Below, one piece after another: positions 15,521 to 24,886 of a DNA stretch of 64,000 nucleotides (within the stretch, counting starts at the first letter, position 1; each line of letters begins with the position of its first letter). The notes below the pieces were generated by a model. It searched no databases. It saw only the letters and a list, made by a program, of their open reading frames with translations, and was not told the origin of the DNA. The position numbers and the translations under genes were made by a program. The DNA is from UBA2112 sp964488555 (GTDB lineage Bacteria > Patescibacteriota > Saccharimonadia > Saccharimonadales > Saccharimonadaceae), in the NCBI GenBank assembly GCA_964488555.1, contig CAZAUF010000002.1, positions 123,152-187,151 of the forward strand, given 5' to 3'.

Positions 15521-17464
15521 ATGATCGCCAAAAAAACACGCATTTCATGGACACAACGCTTACTGCATCCTGCTGCCATCATGCGTACAGCGGTACTTGT
15601 GGGAGTCTTGTCGATTGCCGGGGTCGGATTTATGCAGTCATCCGACGCAAGTGCCGTCCAAACCTCCAATGATTACTGTAGTCAATACTCCGTCAACAGC
15701 CAGCGAAACGCCTGTAAGGACGGTATAAAGGGTACTGAATGTAATGATTACGCGATCACGTTCGATCAGGAAACGGCCGACATCTGCCGCAAAGCGGCCA
15801 AGGCGAAGGCTGACGGGCTGATTTCAGATACGCCATCGTTCTCGCCGTCTCCATCGACAAGCACGCCACATCCGCCAACTGGTCAAGACGTAGCCAACGA
15901 AGCGACTGCATATAAAAACGCCATCTTGGCCGCTTGCGCACCGTATCAGCATGACACGGCAGCGGCACTATGGTGTCTATACGGTGGGCTCGGGCAAAAC
16001 GGCACCGAGGGGAAACCCAAAACGATCGCTGATTGTTTGAGTAAACCAGAGCTTCAAGGTTCGGACCTCAATCAAGGAGCCTGTATTACTGGTGCGACGG
16101 CTGGCAACGCATATCTGACCGCTCAAAACAGCGGTCGCGACAGTAGCAGTAATCCAAACGCGATCCTCGATCAGCTCGATGTCGCCAATAACTTGTCTCA
16201 AATCATCAATATACTGCACGCTGTCGGGCCGAACGCCGGTCTCGACACGAGTAATATCGCCGACAACAGCTATGGTTCATATGTGAACGGTGCTGGCAAG
16301 AAACAACCAATCAAGGTTTACCCGAGCGGTATCAGTAATGCTCCAGCCATCGTCTTCTTCAACGGCGGCGGTTGGCACGTCAACGACGGTACGAGTTACT
16401 GTGTCGCCATCGGTTCGCCACAAAAGAACTGTCAGCCTGGTCAAAATGGTGGTGCCGACACTGGTGCGCGAAACATCGGTGCTCCGGCTGGCGGCGGTGC
16501 CTTGCAGCGCGGGTACACCGCTATCGAAGTTACTTATCGGCTCGGCTCCAGCGGCGTATACTATATGCTCGAAGACGTCATGCGCGGCCTGCGTCATGTT
16601 ATCAACAACGCCGGACTTTACGACATCGATCCTAGCAAAGTCGCCATCTGGGGCGACAGTGCCGGTGGTAGCTTGGCTATGCGAGTAGCGGCTACCGGCA
16701 AGTCGGGTGCCAAAGCAGCAGTCGGCTGGTCCGCGCCTACTAATGCCTATACCGCTCTGTTCAAATCTTTCAGTTCATTCCTGATCGGCATGGATCACTC
16801 CACTTGTATCCCCACCGACCTCGCCGGTGCAGCCAACACGACAAATCTACTCAATGGCGGTAGCGGTGATGTCGCCGAATACGGACAAGGGCTCAGTAGC
16901 AATGACTTTTCACTGCTCGGGATAGGCGGCGAAAGTGATATCGGAAGCAATCCTATCGGTGCTATCACCCAAGTACTTACCGCCGCTCAATATGCTGCCG
17001 AGACTGGCAAAAACATAGAGGCTATCAGCAAGCAGCTAGAAACCGCCTACAACGACGGAGAGCCCGATATGCAAAGCATCATGAACAGCGGTCTGCCCAG
17101 TAGCGTGTTCAACCTGTCTGCCAAGAAGCTCACCGAGTGTATTGACAACTTCAACACTCTATCTCCAGCACTGTTTGCCAGTCCGGAATCAACCCCAAGC
17201 TTCCTGGCTGGCTTCGACACTGACAACCTCATCGATCCGCAGCAGCTTTACGACATGCGCGACAAACTACGCAGTCTTGGTATTCGCTCCGACGCGCTCG
17301 TGCTGCCAGGGGATGCAGAGGCTGGCACGCCAGCTATCGGAGCATCCGAAAACCACCTCGGCTACGACCCTCGGTTCGTCTGTGAAAGTATCAATTTCAT
17401 CGACAGTGTCATGCAGCCAGATAAGGGTACGGTTGACTGCGGTACCGGACTCGTCAATAAATAA
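15521..17464 (+). CDS. Secreted alpha/beta-hydrolase (esterase type), frameshifted from its C-terminal tail
   Basis: The ATG at 15521 follows AGGA by about 9 nt. The 647-aa product has a signal peptide (about 20-46), two Cys-rich exported segments, and an alpha/beta-hydrolase core: NGGGWHV (the HGGG-like oxyanion loop), the nucleophile elbow GDSAGGS, an acid in GFDTDNLIDP and a His in SENHLGYD. This arrangement is that of the hormone-sensitive-lipase/BD-FAE group, which hydrolyse carboxylic esters, often on carbohydrates. It acts outside the cell or on the surface. The frame stops at TAA (17462-17464), exactly where a glycine-rich linker begins in the +1 frame, so the natural product is probably longer. 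Confidence 0.85.
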   Translation: MIAKKTRISWTQRLLHPAAIMRTAVLVGVLSIAGVGFMQSSDASAVQTSNDYCSQYSVNSQRNACKDGIKGTECNDYAITFDQETADICRKAAKAKADGLISDTPSFSPSPSTSTPHPPTGQDVANEATAYKNAILAACAPYQHDTAAALWCLYGGLGQNGTEGKPKTIADCLSKPELQGSDLNQGACITGATAGNAYLTAQNSGRDSSSNPNAILDQLDVANNLSQIINILHAVGPNAGLDTSNIADNSYGSYVNGAGKKQPIKVYPSGISNAPAIVFFNGGGWHVNDGTSYCVAIGSPQKNCQPGQNGGADTGARNIGAPAGGGALQRGYTAIEVTYRLGSSGVYYMLEDVMRGLRHVINNAGLYDIDPSKVAIWGDSAGGSLAMRVAATGKSGAKAAVGWSAPTNAYTALFKSFSSFLIGMDHSTCIPTDLAGAANTTNLLNGGSGDVAEYGQGLSSNDFSLLGIGGESDIGSNPIGAITQVLTAAQYAAETGKNIEAISKQLETAYNDGEPDMQSIMNSGLPSSVFNLSAKKLTECIDNFNTLSPALFASPESTPSFLAGFDTDNLIDPQQLYDMRDKLRSLGIRSDALVLPGDAEAGTPAIGASENHLGYDPRFVCESINFIDSVMQPDKGTVDCGTGLVNK

Positions 17465-17984
17465 CAGCGGAGGCGGTGGCTCTGGTGGTGGCGGAGGCGG
17501 CGGTAACGGCTGTACCGCAAGTGCACACTTAAATACGTTTGATGGTCCGCTTGTCCGACTTGCCGCAGCGGTTCGGCCAGGAGATACCGTTCAGGGTCAG
17601 GGTGATGGTACCTACAAGATCACCAGCAATTGCAGCACGCCGCCTCGTACCTCTACCGGTAACGGATGTGTCCGATCAACGACACTTGATGAAAACTCTC
17701 CTCGTATTTTACTGGCCGCAAGCGTCAGACCAGACAGTTCCTGTGGCAACGCTTGCCCGCGCTCAACCAACACCTATCTCGACCACAAACCACTTATATT
17801 GTTTGCGGCTGCCGTCAATCCATGTGCTGGAGCGTCTGGCAATAGCAAAAGCGGCAACAGCGGTAGCGGTAACATGGGCGGAGGAGCCGCCGTTGGCGGA
17901 GCTGCCGGTGCTGCTGGCGGTGCCATCGGCGGTGCGGCAGGCTGCGCCATAGCGGCTGTCACTCCACCTGCATGTAGGCGATAG
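17463..17984 (+). pseudogene. Out-of-frame C-terminal tail of the esterase: Gly linker, three Cys repeats, Gly/Ala hydrophobic end
   Basis: This 173-codon stretch lies in the +1 frame relative to the esterase and has no ATG, GTG or TTG near its beginning, so it cannot easily be translated alone. It starts with a Ser/Gly linker, followed by three imperfect repeats beginning NGCTAS (17505), NGCVRS (17661) and NACPRS (17748), each running into a hydrophobic LxxLAAxVxP segment. It ends in a Gly/Ala-rich hydrophobic stretch with a final Cys and RR, like a surface anchor. The join reads AAA TAA C, so one extra or missing base, or a +1 frameshift at the stop, would unite both parts. Confidence 0.65.
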
Positions 17985-18112
17985 AGCAAAAGCACAATTA
18001 TTTCATATGAATATGAAGTAAAGCAAGAGAATATATTGCTTCCTACCTTATGACACTGTCATCTCTATGCCGCACAACTATCTCGCGTCATCAGCAGCAG
18101 GAAGCTTTTGCT

Positions 18113-18898
18113 TTAGCTGCGTTCTTTTTTGATGACAGCCTGAAGCTTCTTTAAACTCTCGACAGGACTGTCACTGTTGGCGATCAACATATAGTCCTCT
18201 TTGTCATCGTTGAGGGTCTTTATCGAAGCTATAGATGACGTTATGAGTTCCTGAGCCTTCTGCTTTTGCGTGTCGGCACCGCTTTCAGCAGCAGTATAGT
18301 ATGTCTCGAGCGCGTCGAGCAGATTCTTGGCGTTTTCATGGTATGTCAGAAAATACTTATCATTAAACTCTTTCAGCGGCACGGATGCATGATCCTCAAC
18401 CGCTTGCTTACAGTCAGTACTCGCTGACTGCAGACTCGCAAGCGAGGTTATGGACGATAACTGTGACAACATGATGTTGCACGACTGCTTGATCGTCGAA
18501 AACGCCAGAAGTGTCACCACGAAATCTTCAGATGTCTGACCATACTCTTCAGCTGCCTGGCGCACCTCCGCGTACGCTTTAGCCACTGTGTCATTGCGGG
18601 TGACCGCTGGTGAATTACGTAGTTGTTCAAGTGCTTCATTGTACGCCGCAACAATCTGCGTCGCATTGGCTAGCTGCAGCTTCGTTACAGTTGCTGGACC
18701 GAGTGCGTTGTTCTCGTTTAACGCCTCGAACTCCGTGGCTTTCGCTATCATCATTTCTACGTTTGCGCTCGCCGCATCGTAATCTTTACCCTGAACACGC
18801 AAAACCGCTAGGTAGTACAGACCAGCGACCATCGCCAGAAATACCAGTACGATGACGACTATCAGTGGGCGAGAAAGTGATCGACTCTGTTCTTGCAT
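18113..18898 (-). CDS. Membrane-anchored helical protein
   Basis: A 261-aa protein with a basic N-terminus, one span at about 12-32, and an exported, almost wholly helical domain rich in Ala, Glu, Lys and Gln (several coiled-coil-like heptads such as AKAYAEVRQAAEEY). Two Cys (KQSCNIM and STDCKQA) may pair. Its promoter is TTGTGT-17-TATACT at 18910-18938. No family recognised. It could be a sensor or spacer domain reaching into the envelope. The region 17985-18112 downstream contains small inverted repeats (AAAGCAA/TTGCTT) but no convincing gene. Confidence 0.78.
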   Translation of the reverse strand: MQEQSRSLSRPLIVVIVLVFLAMVAGLYYLAVLRVQGKDYDAASANVEMMIAKATEFEALNENNALGPATVTKLQLANATQIVAAYNEALEQLRNSPAVTRNDTVAKAYAEVRQAAEEYGQTSEDFVVTLLAFSTIKQSCNIMLSQLSSITSLASLQSASTDCKQAVEDHASVPLKEFNDKYFLTYHENAKNLLDALETYYTAAESGADTQKQKAQELITSSIASIKTLNDDKEDYMLIANSDSPVESLKKLQAVIKKERS

Positions 18899-18909
18899 AA
18901 TCTGGTTAA

Positions 18910-18938
18910 AGTATAGTCCATGCGATATATAGACACAA
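18910..18938 (-). promoter_or_regulatory. Promoter of the gene at 18113-18898
   Basis: Minus strand TTGTGT (18938-18933), 17-nt spacer, TATACT (18915-18910), 11 nt before the ATG. Confidence 0.7.
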
Positions 18939-18957
18939 GCATTATGACTTAAAACAC

Positions 18958-18986
18958 TTGCGTTTATTTAAATTTTAGTGTATAAT
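18958..18986 (+). promoter_or_regulatory. Promoter of the gene at 19041
   Basis: TTGCGT (18958-18963), 17-nt spacer, perfect TATAAT (18981-18986). The leader is about 50 nt and includes a small hairpin ATTCG/CGAAT. Confidence 0.75.
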
Positions 18987-19040
18987 CAGAAGAGTAAACA
19001 TATTATTCGTAAATCGAATCGAAGGAAGAAGAACCACCAC

Positions 19041-19946
19041 ATGACCGCTTCTCACGAACCTCGCCCGACACAGGTCGGATATCAATACCAACAGTCGCGT
19101 CCAGCTCAGTTCCCATATCAACACTACCCGTCGCAACAATACCTCGGTCAGTATCACCAGCCTGGTCCAGCACCTGAGCAGTTCAACAACAGAAACAATA
19201 AGAACGGTGACAACAAAAAGCTTCCGACATGGGCCAAGGTAACGGCTGGCGGTCTTGCGATTACCGCTGCTGTAGGCGGTGGTCTCTTCGCAAAATCGCA
19301 GTTCGATAGTGCCGACAGGGCAGAGACGGTCGCTACGGGCGAGACATTAAGCTACGAAATAGAGTCTCCAACCCTCTCATTTAATGCACTCGATGCTCAA
19401 AAACGGTTTGATGCCAACATCGATGCTGCAAACGACAGTGTTCGTCATGGTCTTTCATTACATAAGCTCGATTACGGTAACTTTTTTTCAGAAGATAAAG
19501 ATGCCGGTCCCTCTTCGTTAAATATGACTCCAGAAGAAATCGTTGCACGTGCTACTGCAAAAGAACAGTGGATTAAAACAAATCCTGACGCAGCACAAGC
19601 ACGTGCAGACGTGGATTTACTCGCTGCTCCGGGCTCCTCGCCTCATAGCACCATGCTAAATACACTTTCTACTGCTCCACAATCGGAACGAGATAGTACA
19701 GATCCTAGTATTGTTATTGGTAGCCCACATCGATTCTCTGAAGGTACCTATGCTGGCATTAGCGCAAGTACGGACACATGGATTATAGGTACAACTGGAG
19801 CTACGAGAGGTGGTAAGTATGTTGCCGTTTATGAGTGGCAGCAGTCTCCGGACGGCACAACTGGTGAATGGATTCACACTGATACTTATTCACCAACAAA
19901 TACTCCTTCGTTCGCAACCACATTCGCTGACATCCTACAGAAATAG
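19041..19946 (+). CDS. Single-span surface protein with Gln/Pro/Tyr-rich head
   Basis: An upstream in-frame GTG at 18978 overlaps the -10, so the ATG at 19041 is the start (301 aa), with GAAGGAAG upstream. Residues 1-65 are Gln/Pro/Tyr-rich and disordered, a membrane span is at about 71-92, and 210 residues are outside. The outer part has no Cys and no motif I recognise; it includes helical stretches (EEIVARATAKEQW) and a beta-rich end. Same layout as the proteins at 1413 and 8800. Role unknown. Confidence 0.78.
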   Translation: MTASHEPRPTQVGYQYQQSRPAQFPYQHYPSQQYLGQYHQPGPAPEQFNNRNNKNGDNKKLPTWAKVTAGGLAITAAVGGGLFAKSQFDSADRAETVATGETLSYEIESPTLSFNALDAQKRFDANIDAANDSVRHGLSLHKLDYGNFFSEDKDAGPSSLNMTPEEIVARATAKEQWIKTNPDAAQARADVDLLAAPGSSPHSTMLNTLSTAPQSERDSTDPSIVIGSPHRFSEGTYAGISASTDTWIIGTTGATRGGKYVAVYEWQQSPDGTTGEWIHTDTYSPTNTPSFATTFADILQK

Positions 19947-20010
19947 TATCGTTTTCTAATCTTAAGCGTCTTGTTTTAGCCATTAGTTTCGTCTATTGTA
20001 TAGATACGAT

Positions 20011-22335
20011 ATGCAGGCGAAACAAACAGTGGTGGGATTCACTAGAAAATTTTTTATCACTTTGCCTTTGCTTATATTGGTTTATCTGCTCGCCGTATTG
20101 AGCTTTTCTTTGCTTGGTCACGCACCATCAGTTTTTGCCGACTGTGCCACGGGTGTACAGGGTGTATCAGGTAACACTGATCGTCCCGATCCCACGAAAT
20201 GTTATGATCCTACTACTAATCAGGTAATCGGTGACGCGACTGGTGCCCCAGCCGACCCCAACGCAACACCTGCTGACTCAAATAACACAGAAGAGGATGG
20301 CAATGCTCCTGCCTCCGAAACCTGCGCCGTTGAGAAGATAGGGTGGTTCGTCTGTCCTGTCATGGAGCAAGCGGCCCGCATATCCGACAAGGCATTTGCT
20401 TTTCTGGCAGACAACTTCCTGAAAACCGATCCGCAACTGGTAGGAAACCAGTCGGGTACCAAGACCGCATGGGAGATCGCGCGCAATCTGGCGAACGTAA
20501 TGTTTATCATCGCCTTCCTGGCGATTATCGCGTCACAAGTGACAGGTATGGGCATCAACAACTACGGTATCAAGAAAATGCTACCGCGACTCATCGTGGC
20601 GGCCATTGCCGTGAACGTGTCGTACTACATATGCCAGTTGGCAGTAGACCTCACAAACATCCTCGGATACGAGATCCAAAACGCTCTGGCCGGTATTGCT
20701 AACAACTTAGGACCGTCAGTGTTTGGCCAAGCGGCGCAGTTTGGCGGTGCCGATCATGAAACCGGCACAGGCAATGCCCTGACTGTTATCACCGTCGCCG
20801 TACTGGCAGCTGCCGGTATCGTCTGGTTGATTATGGGCCCTTTGATGGCAGTCGTGATGATGGTCATCATTACGGTTATCACCATTATCGTCATCCTCTT
20901 GCTCCGCAAAGCACTGATCGTCCTCCTCATCGTTGTATCACCTATCGCATTCGTGCTCTATCTGCTACCTAACACCGAAAAGCTGTTTAGCAAGTGGTTA
21001 CGTATGTTCACGCAGTTACTGCTTATATTCCCAGTAGTAGGCCTGCTCTTCGGTGCGGGCCAGCTCGCGAGCACCATCATACTGGTGTCTGGTGCGGCCA
21101 AGAGTGACGCGCAGGTGGAACAGTCACGAAACTGTAACCCGGATAACACCGAAGCCAAACAAAGTTACGCCGAAAACACCGACCCGAACTCCAAGCCAGG
21201 TGATTACGATGGTTGTGGCTATGGCTACGTGACATTTAGTAGCACCAAAGACGGTAGTAAGGACTGTGGCAGTAACTGTAACGTCACCGCCAGCTGGGTG
21301 CTCGGGCTCGTTGCTATGGGCGTAGCCGTCGCACCACTCATCGCCGTGTTTGCCGTCCTCAAAGGTGCGCTGTCAGCTGCCGGTTCAATCGGTGGCAAGA
21401 TTCAAGCCGGCATCGCGAAGGGTGGAGGAAACTTTGCCAAGCGTGCCGAGGCGGCAGACCAAGCGCGACAAAACCGCATGGGTCTGCGTGCGATGCAGGG
21501 GCAGCGAACAATCGGTGGAGGAATGTATCGCAGAAGAGCGAAGCGAGATGCTATACGCAGTAGCGTCGAACGTGAATTTAAGAACGCACAGAGCAGTTAT
21601 ATAGCAGGTGAGCTAACAGATGCTGACGGACTACCCGCAGACGCATCTTTGAAAAAGAAAATGGCCGGTGGATATGGATTGCGAAATGCCGATCCAGGCG
21701 CACTACAACGAGTTGAGGCGGCAGCGATCAGCACGGCGAGGGCCGAGCAGAGTGAAGCTTTCAAGGCGGCGTCACAGCTGGCTGCAGACCAAAACAATGC
21801 CGAATTACACGCTGTACTCAACACTGATAAGCTCGATGTGAATGATCCAACCGTGGCAGCAGCTATACACGAGCTTGGCAATCGTCAAGATTTCGCGCAG
21901 CTCGAAAAGGTTATGGACAAACTCCGTGGCACAGGACCAAGCCTGGCATCACGCACGCTTTCGTCGACACTCTCTGAAAATGCCGGACAGATGTTCACTG
22001 GCGGTCAATTAGCAGAGTTGAGCCGTGGACAAGATATCGGCAGCTATATGGAAACGGTCAACAATAACCTTGCCGGTGGAGTTCTCTCTCCGGAAAAAAT
22101 GGCTACGCTTAATCCTAGCCTGGCAGCCGAGGTTTCTCACGTGCTCGCAACGTCTTCTGCTTCAACCGACGCAAAGACAGCCGCTACTGCTCAGGCTGCT
22201 ATTGCCAAGGTGCGTGAGAGTTCTGTGGCCGTCAGGGGTGACAGCATTCTCAACAAGAAGATCTCGCGTATCGATACCCAGCTCACCAACTTCGCTGGTG
22301 GGGCTCACCAGGTCAACGCAAACAGAAACAGATAG
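20011..22335 (+). CDS. VirB6/TrbL-like polytopic T4SS channel protein (copy 2)
   Basis: Start taken as the ATG at 20011; a weak -10 (TATAGA) ends 6 nt before it. The 774-aa protein has a first helix (about 16-42), an exported acidic segment with CAVEKIGWFVCPVMEQAARISDKAF (the counterpart of ETVGWVICP in copy 1), then about seven spans, an exported Cys-rich loop (SRNCNPDN, YDGCGYGY, KDCGSNCN) absent in copy 1, and a long charged cytosolic tail rich in Ala, Arg and Gln. It leads into the PrgI-VirB4 block. The extra loop suggests the two copies build different channel faces. Confidence 0.85.
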   Translation: MQAKQTVVGFTRKFFITLPLLILVYLLAVLSFSLLGHAPSVFADCATGVQGVSGNTDRPDPTKCYDPTTNQVIGDATGAPADPNATPADSNNTEEDGNAPASETCAVEKIGWFVCPVMEQAARISDKAFAFLADNFLKTDPQLVGNQSGTKTAWEIARNLANVMFIIAFLAIIASQVTGMGINNYGIKKMLPRLIVAAIAVNVSYYICQLAVDLTNILGYEIQNALAGIANNLGPSVFGQAAQFGGADHETGTGNALTVITVAVLAAAGIVWLIMGPLMAVVMMVIITVITIIVILLLRKALIVLLIVVSPIAFVLYLLPNTEKLFSKWLRMFTQLLLIFPVVGLLFGAGQLASTIILVSGAAKSDAQVEQSRNCNPDNTEAKQSYAENTDPNSKPGDYDGCGYGYVTFSSTKDGSKDCGSNCNVTASWVLGLVAMGVAVAPLIAVFAVLKGALSAAGSIGGKIQAGIAKGGGNFAKRAEAADQARQNRMGLRAMQGQRTIGGGMYRRRAKRDAIRSSVEREFKNAQSSYIAGELTDADGLPADASLKKKMAGGYGLRNADPGALQRVEAAAISTARAEQSEAFKAASQLAADQNNAELHAVLNTDKLDVNDPTVAAAIHELGNRQDFAQLEKVMDKLRGTGPSLASRTLSSTLSENAGQMFTGGQLAELSRGQDIGSYMETVNNNLAGGVLSPEKMATLNPSLAAEVSHVLATSSASTDAKTAATAQAAIAKVRESSVAVRGDSILNKKISRIDTQLTNFAGGAHQVNANRNR

Positions 22336-22345
22336 TAGTATCATA

Positions 22346-22374
22346 TTGACACATAAAGACGTTTATGCTAATAT
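22346..22374 (+). promoter_or_regulatory. Promoter of the PrgI-VirB4 block
   Basis: Perfect TTGACA (22346-22351), 17-nt spacer ending TGC, TAATAT (22369-22374). An AGGA site follows at 22381, before the ATG at 22393. Confidence 0.75.
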
Positions 22375-22392
22375 ACTGGTAGGAATATCCTC

Positions 22393-23427
22393 ATGGAACG
22401 CCAGCCAGCACCTAATTCAGCACGAAACCACGAAGCACCAAAAGATGCCTTTGATGCTGAGTTAGACATGTTGGAAGATGATGGTGAACACTTCGGACAA
22501 CCAGACAACCTAAACAACGCCGTCGACCAGACGGTAGATGATGATGATACATTCTCGGTCCTAGAAGGTCCAGGTGGCACTTACGACCCGGAGGAGGGTC
22601 CGTATCAGATGCCAGAAGCTTACTCAGACGTTGGCGGAACCGGCCCAGAGGCTGATATGGCTCTCCATGCCAAAGAGGTGGCACAAGCCAAGGAGGCTGC
22701 TCAACGAGACGCGGAAGCGTCCTTGGTATTACGCAAGTCGCAACGACTCGATAAATACGTGCTAGAACGAGCAGACTCACTGCTTCAGCGCGGAGAAAAA
22801 CTCGCTGCGAAAACCGGCGACAAAAAACACGCGGCCAAAGACCAGTATCTCCAGTGGCGTATTGATAGCACGCAGCGCAAAAAAGATCACTATACAGACA
22901 AGGCCACATCGGCTGTATTTGGCTTTCGTCGTCGTAAATACGCACGTAAAGCGCGTCTTATGAAACGACGACTAACGACCTTGAATGGTCTGCAGGCACT
23001 CGATCGAAAAAAATATAACGCAAACCTTGACACTGTGACAGAAAAAAACGGAGAGATGATGACTACGCCAGGACTGCGGACGCGTCGACGCGAAGCTCGC
23101 GCAGAACGATTGCAGAGTCGTATACATAACATGATTGCCGCCGAATATAAACTGGCCAAAATTGGTCGCGAAGATCGTAAACAGCAGAAACTTGCTATGA
23201 AAGGTGAGGGCAACCCCGCGAAACGCGAGGAGTTACGCCGTCTGCTTGTCGATTCCGGTTCAGTAGAAAAACTAGAGGCTGTTGGACGCAAAGTATTGAT
23301 TGACCGGCTCATGAAAGCGAACTTCAAAAACGAAAGTGTCAGAAGTATGGCCATATTTGCCGTTAACCAGTTTGGCGAGTCTATACGTGCCTACAACGAT
23401 AAACTTTCGTCTCAAAAAAGATTATGA
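22393..23427 (+). CDS. Charged cytosolic helical protein in the T4SS block
   Basis: A 344-aa soluble protein: an acidic disordered N-terminus (1-95, ELDMLEDDGEHF), then a very basic helical part full of Lys/Arg (FGFRRRKYARKARLMKRR, RRREARAERLQSR), probably coiled coil. No signal peptide or span. No family recognised. Its place between the VirB6-like and PrgI genes, and its own strong promoter, make it a likely cytosolic partner of the secretion machine; the basic region could bind nucleic acid or acidic lipids. Confidence 0.75.
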   Translation: MERQPAPNSARNHEAPKDAFDAELDMLEDDGEHFGQPDNLNNAVDQTVDDDDTFSVLEGPGGTYDPEEGPYQMPEAYSDVGGTGPEADMALHAKEVAQAKEAAQRDAEASLVLRKSQRLDKYVLERADSLLQRGEKLAAKTGDKKHAAKDQYLQWRIDSTQRKKDHYTDKATSAVFGFRRRKYARKARLMKRRLTTLNGLQALDRKKYNANLDTVTEKNGEMMTTPGLRTRRREARAERLQSRIHNMIAAEYKLAKIGREDRKQQKLAMKGEGNPAKREELRRLLVDSGSVEKLEAVGRKVLIDRLMKANFKNESVRSMAIFAVNQFGESIRAYNDKLSSQKRL

Positions 23428-23444
23428 TTTGGTAAGATAAAGTC

Positions 23445-23735
23445 ATGCCTGTACTCACTCAACAATTTCTCCAGACTCTCGGTATCAATCTCGACGAACA
23501 GACTGCTGCGGCATTTTCTGAGCATTTCGAGCAAACACTCGGTGAACGCGTGATCGAAGGTATCGTCGATACTCTAGACGACCAGGAGCTGGAAGAGCTT
23601 GCAGCCCTCCGTGATCAGGACGATGAAAAGCTACAGCAGTGGCTCCAAGCGAAGGTTCCTGACCTCAAAGACATCGTCGAAGATGAAGTCGCGATTCTCG
23701 TGGGCGAACTCGCCGAAAACAGCGACAAAATTTAG
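23445..23735 (+). CDS. Small acidic helical protein (96 aa)
   Basis: The ATG at 23445 is exactly 6 nt after an extended -10 (TGG TAAGAT, 23433-23438), predicting a leaderless mRNA. The protein is acidic and helical (LDDQELEELAALRDQDDEKLQQW), with no span, Cys or signal. It resembles short uncharacterised acidic proteins found in many CPR genomes, but I cannot name the family with certainty. It lies 17 nt after the previous stop and 62 nt before prgI-like gene. Confidence 0.75.
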   Translation: MPVLTQQFLQTLGINLDEQTAAAFSEHFEQTLGERVIEGIVDTLDDQELEELAALRDQDDEKLQQWLQAKVPDLKDIVEDEVAILVGELAENSDKI

Positions 23736-23797
23736 CACTGTCTACTCGCTAAACCATAAGAAGTAAGTTATAATATCACCAGATATGGTGGCATGGT

Positions 23798-24868
23798 ATG
23801 GCAGTCTATAAAGTACCCCAGGATGTAGAGGCGGACGACAAACTGATCGGACCGTTCAGTTTTCGTCAGTTTATCTACCTGATTATCGTGGCGATCTCCA
23901 TGGCAGGTGCATGGGGTCTAAGCCAGTTATTTATCCCGCTCGCTATCATACCGCTGCCGATTATCGTGTTTTTTGCCGCACTCGCACTGCCGCTGCGCAA
24001 GGACCAGCCCATGGAAGCATACCTTTCTGCGGTGGTCTCTTTTTATTTCCTCAAATCGCGCAAACGATTATGGCAGCCGGATGGTATCGATTCGTTCGTG
24101 ACGATTATCCCGCCCAAAGATGCCGACAAGATATTAACGAAGACGTTCGACGAATCAGAGGCGACGAAGCGTCTGAACTATTTAGCTGAACTTGTCGACA
24201 CGCACGGTTGGGCTATTCGTGGAGCTGGCGGCACACCCGACACATCGATCAGTACTGACCTCTACTACGAGTCGCAGCAGACACCGGATATGATGGACAA
24301 CACCACACCGGCAGCACAGGCTATGGCTCAACATCTGCAGCAAGAAGCGGCAGACCACAAAAAAGAAGCGATAAACTCTATGAAAGCGGCCAGCAAGGCA
24401 CCCGCCGAGACGCCCACTCAAGCATCAACTTCGACTCCTACCACACACTCAGCCCCCCCGGTAGAAGCAACAACCAATACCCCTCCAACTCCAGCACCGG
24501 CAAATGACGAGCCACCCGTATCTAAATTGCCATCTGTAGCAGAGGTTCGAGCCAAGCAAGCCTCTTCGGCCGAGCAGCGAGCCAAAAAGGAAACCCTGGA
24601 TGCTATCGCACTCGCTAATGCTCTGACTGAACAGGTCAGCGACGAGCGTGGCGTGCCTGCGGCAACTCCAGCACCAGAAACGCCAGTAAACACTAGCGTT
24701 TCTACCCCAGATACTGGTACAATAGGACTGACTCAAAAACAAGCGAATGAGTTGTCGGAGCTAACGGATGTTTCTCTGGAAACGTTATCCAAACAAGCTA
24801 ACAGAGTCGCGGCGAAGAATAAAGAAATTCTCAAGGACGGCGACGAAGTGACAATTTCGCTCCACTAG
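23798..24868 (+). CDS. PrgI family T4SS membrane protein with long C-terminal extension
   Basis: The N-terminal 95 residues are a PrgI domain: VPQDVEADDKLIGPFSFRQFIYL, two close spans (about 28-68), and the FLKSRKRLWQPDG end. PrgI/TcpE-type proteins are small inner-membrane parts of Gram-positive type IV systems that sit with VirB4. Here the protein is 356 aa: after residue 120 comes a long Pro/Thr/Ala-rich disordered extension and a final helical segment (TQKQANELSELTDVSLETL). The extension is unusual for the family and might recruit partners. A -10 TATAAT at 23769-23774 probably serves this gene and those after it. Confidence 0.85.
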   Translation: MAVYKVPQDVEADDKLIGPFSFRQFIYLIIVAISMAGAWGLSQLFIPLAIIPLPIIVFFAALALPLRKDQPMEAYLSAVVSFYFLKSRKRLWQPDGIDSFVTIIPPKDADKILTKTFDESEATKRLNYLAELVDTHGWAIRGAGGTPDTSISTDLYYESQQTPDMMDNTTPAAQAMAQHLQQEAADHKKEAINSMKAASKAPAETPTQASTSTPTTHSAPPVEATTNTPPTPAPANDEPPVSKLPSVAEVRAKQASSAEQRAKKETLDAIALANALTEQVSDERGVPAATPAPETPVNTSVSTPDTGTIGLTQKQANELSELTDVSLETLSKQANRVAAKNKEILKDGDEVTISLH

Positions 24869-24886
24869 GGAGGGGTATACAAAAGA

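Noticed and set aside
17142..17462. Open frame beginning with ATG inside the esterase, continuing into the Cys-repeat tail
   Set aside because: The first 107 codons are an out-of-frame reading of clear hydrolase sequence, so this start is not credible; only the part after 17463 looks real.
17985..18112. Small gene between the esterase tail and the gene at 18113
   Set aside because: Only short frames with no ribosome site; the visible inverted repeats lack a T-run and cannot be called terminators with confidence.
18978..19040. Upstream GTG start adding 21 residues to the surface protein at 19041
   Set aside because: The GTG overlaps the -10 hexamer at 18981-18986, so it could not be in the mRNA.
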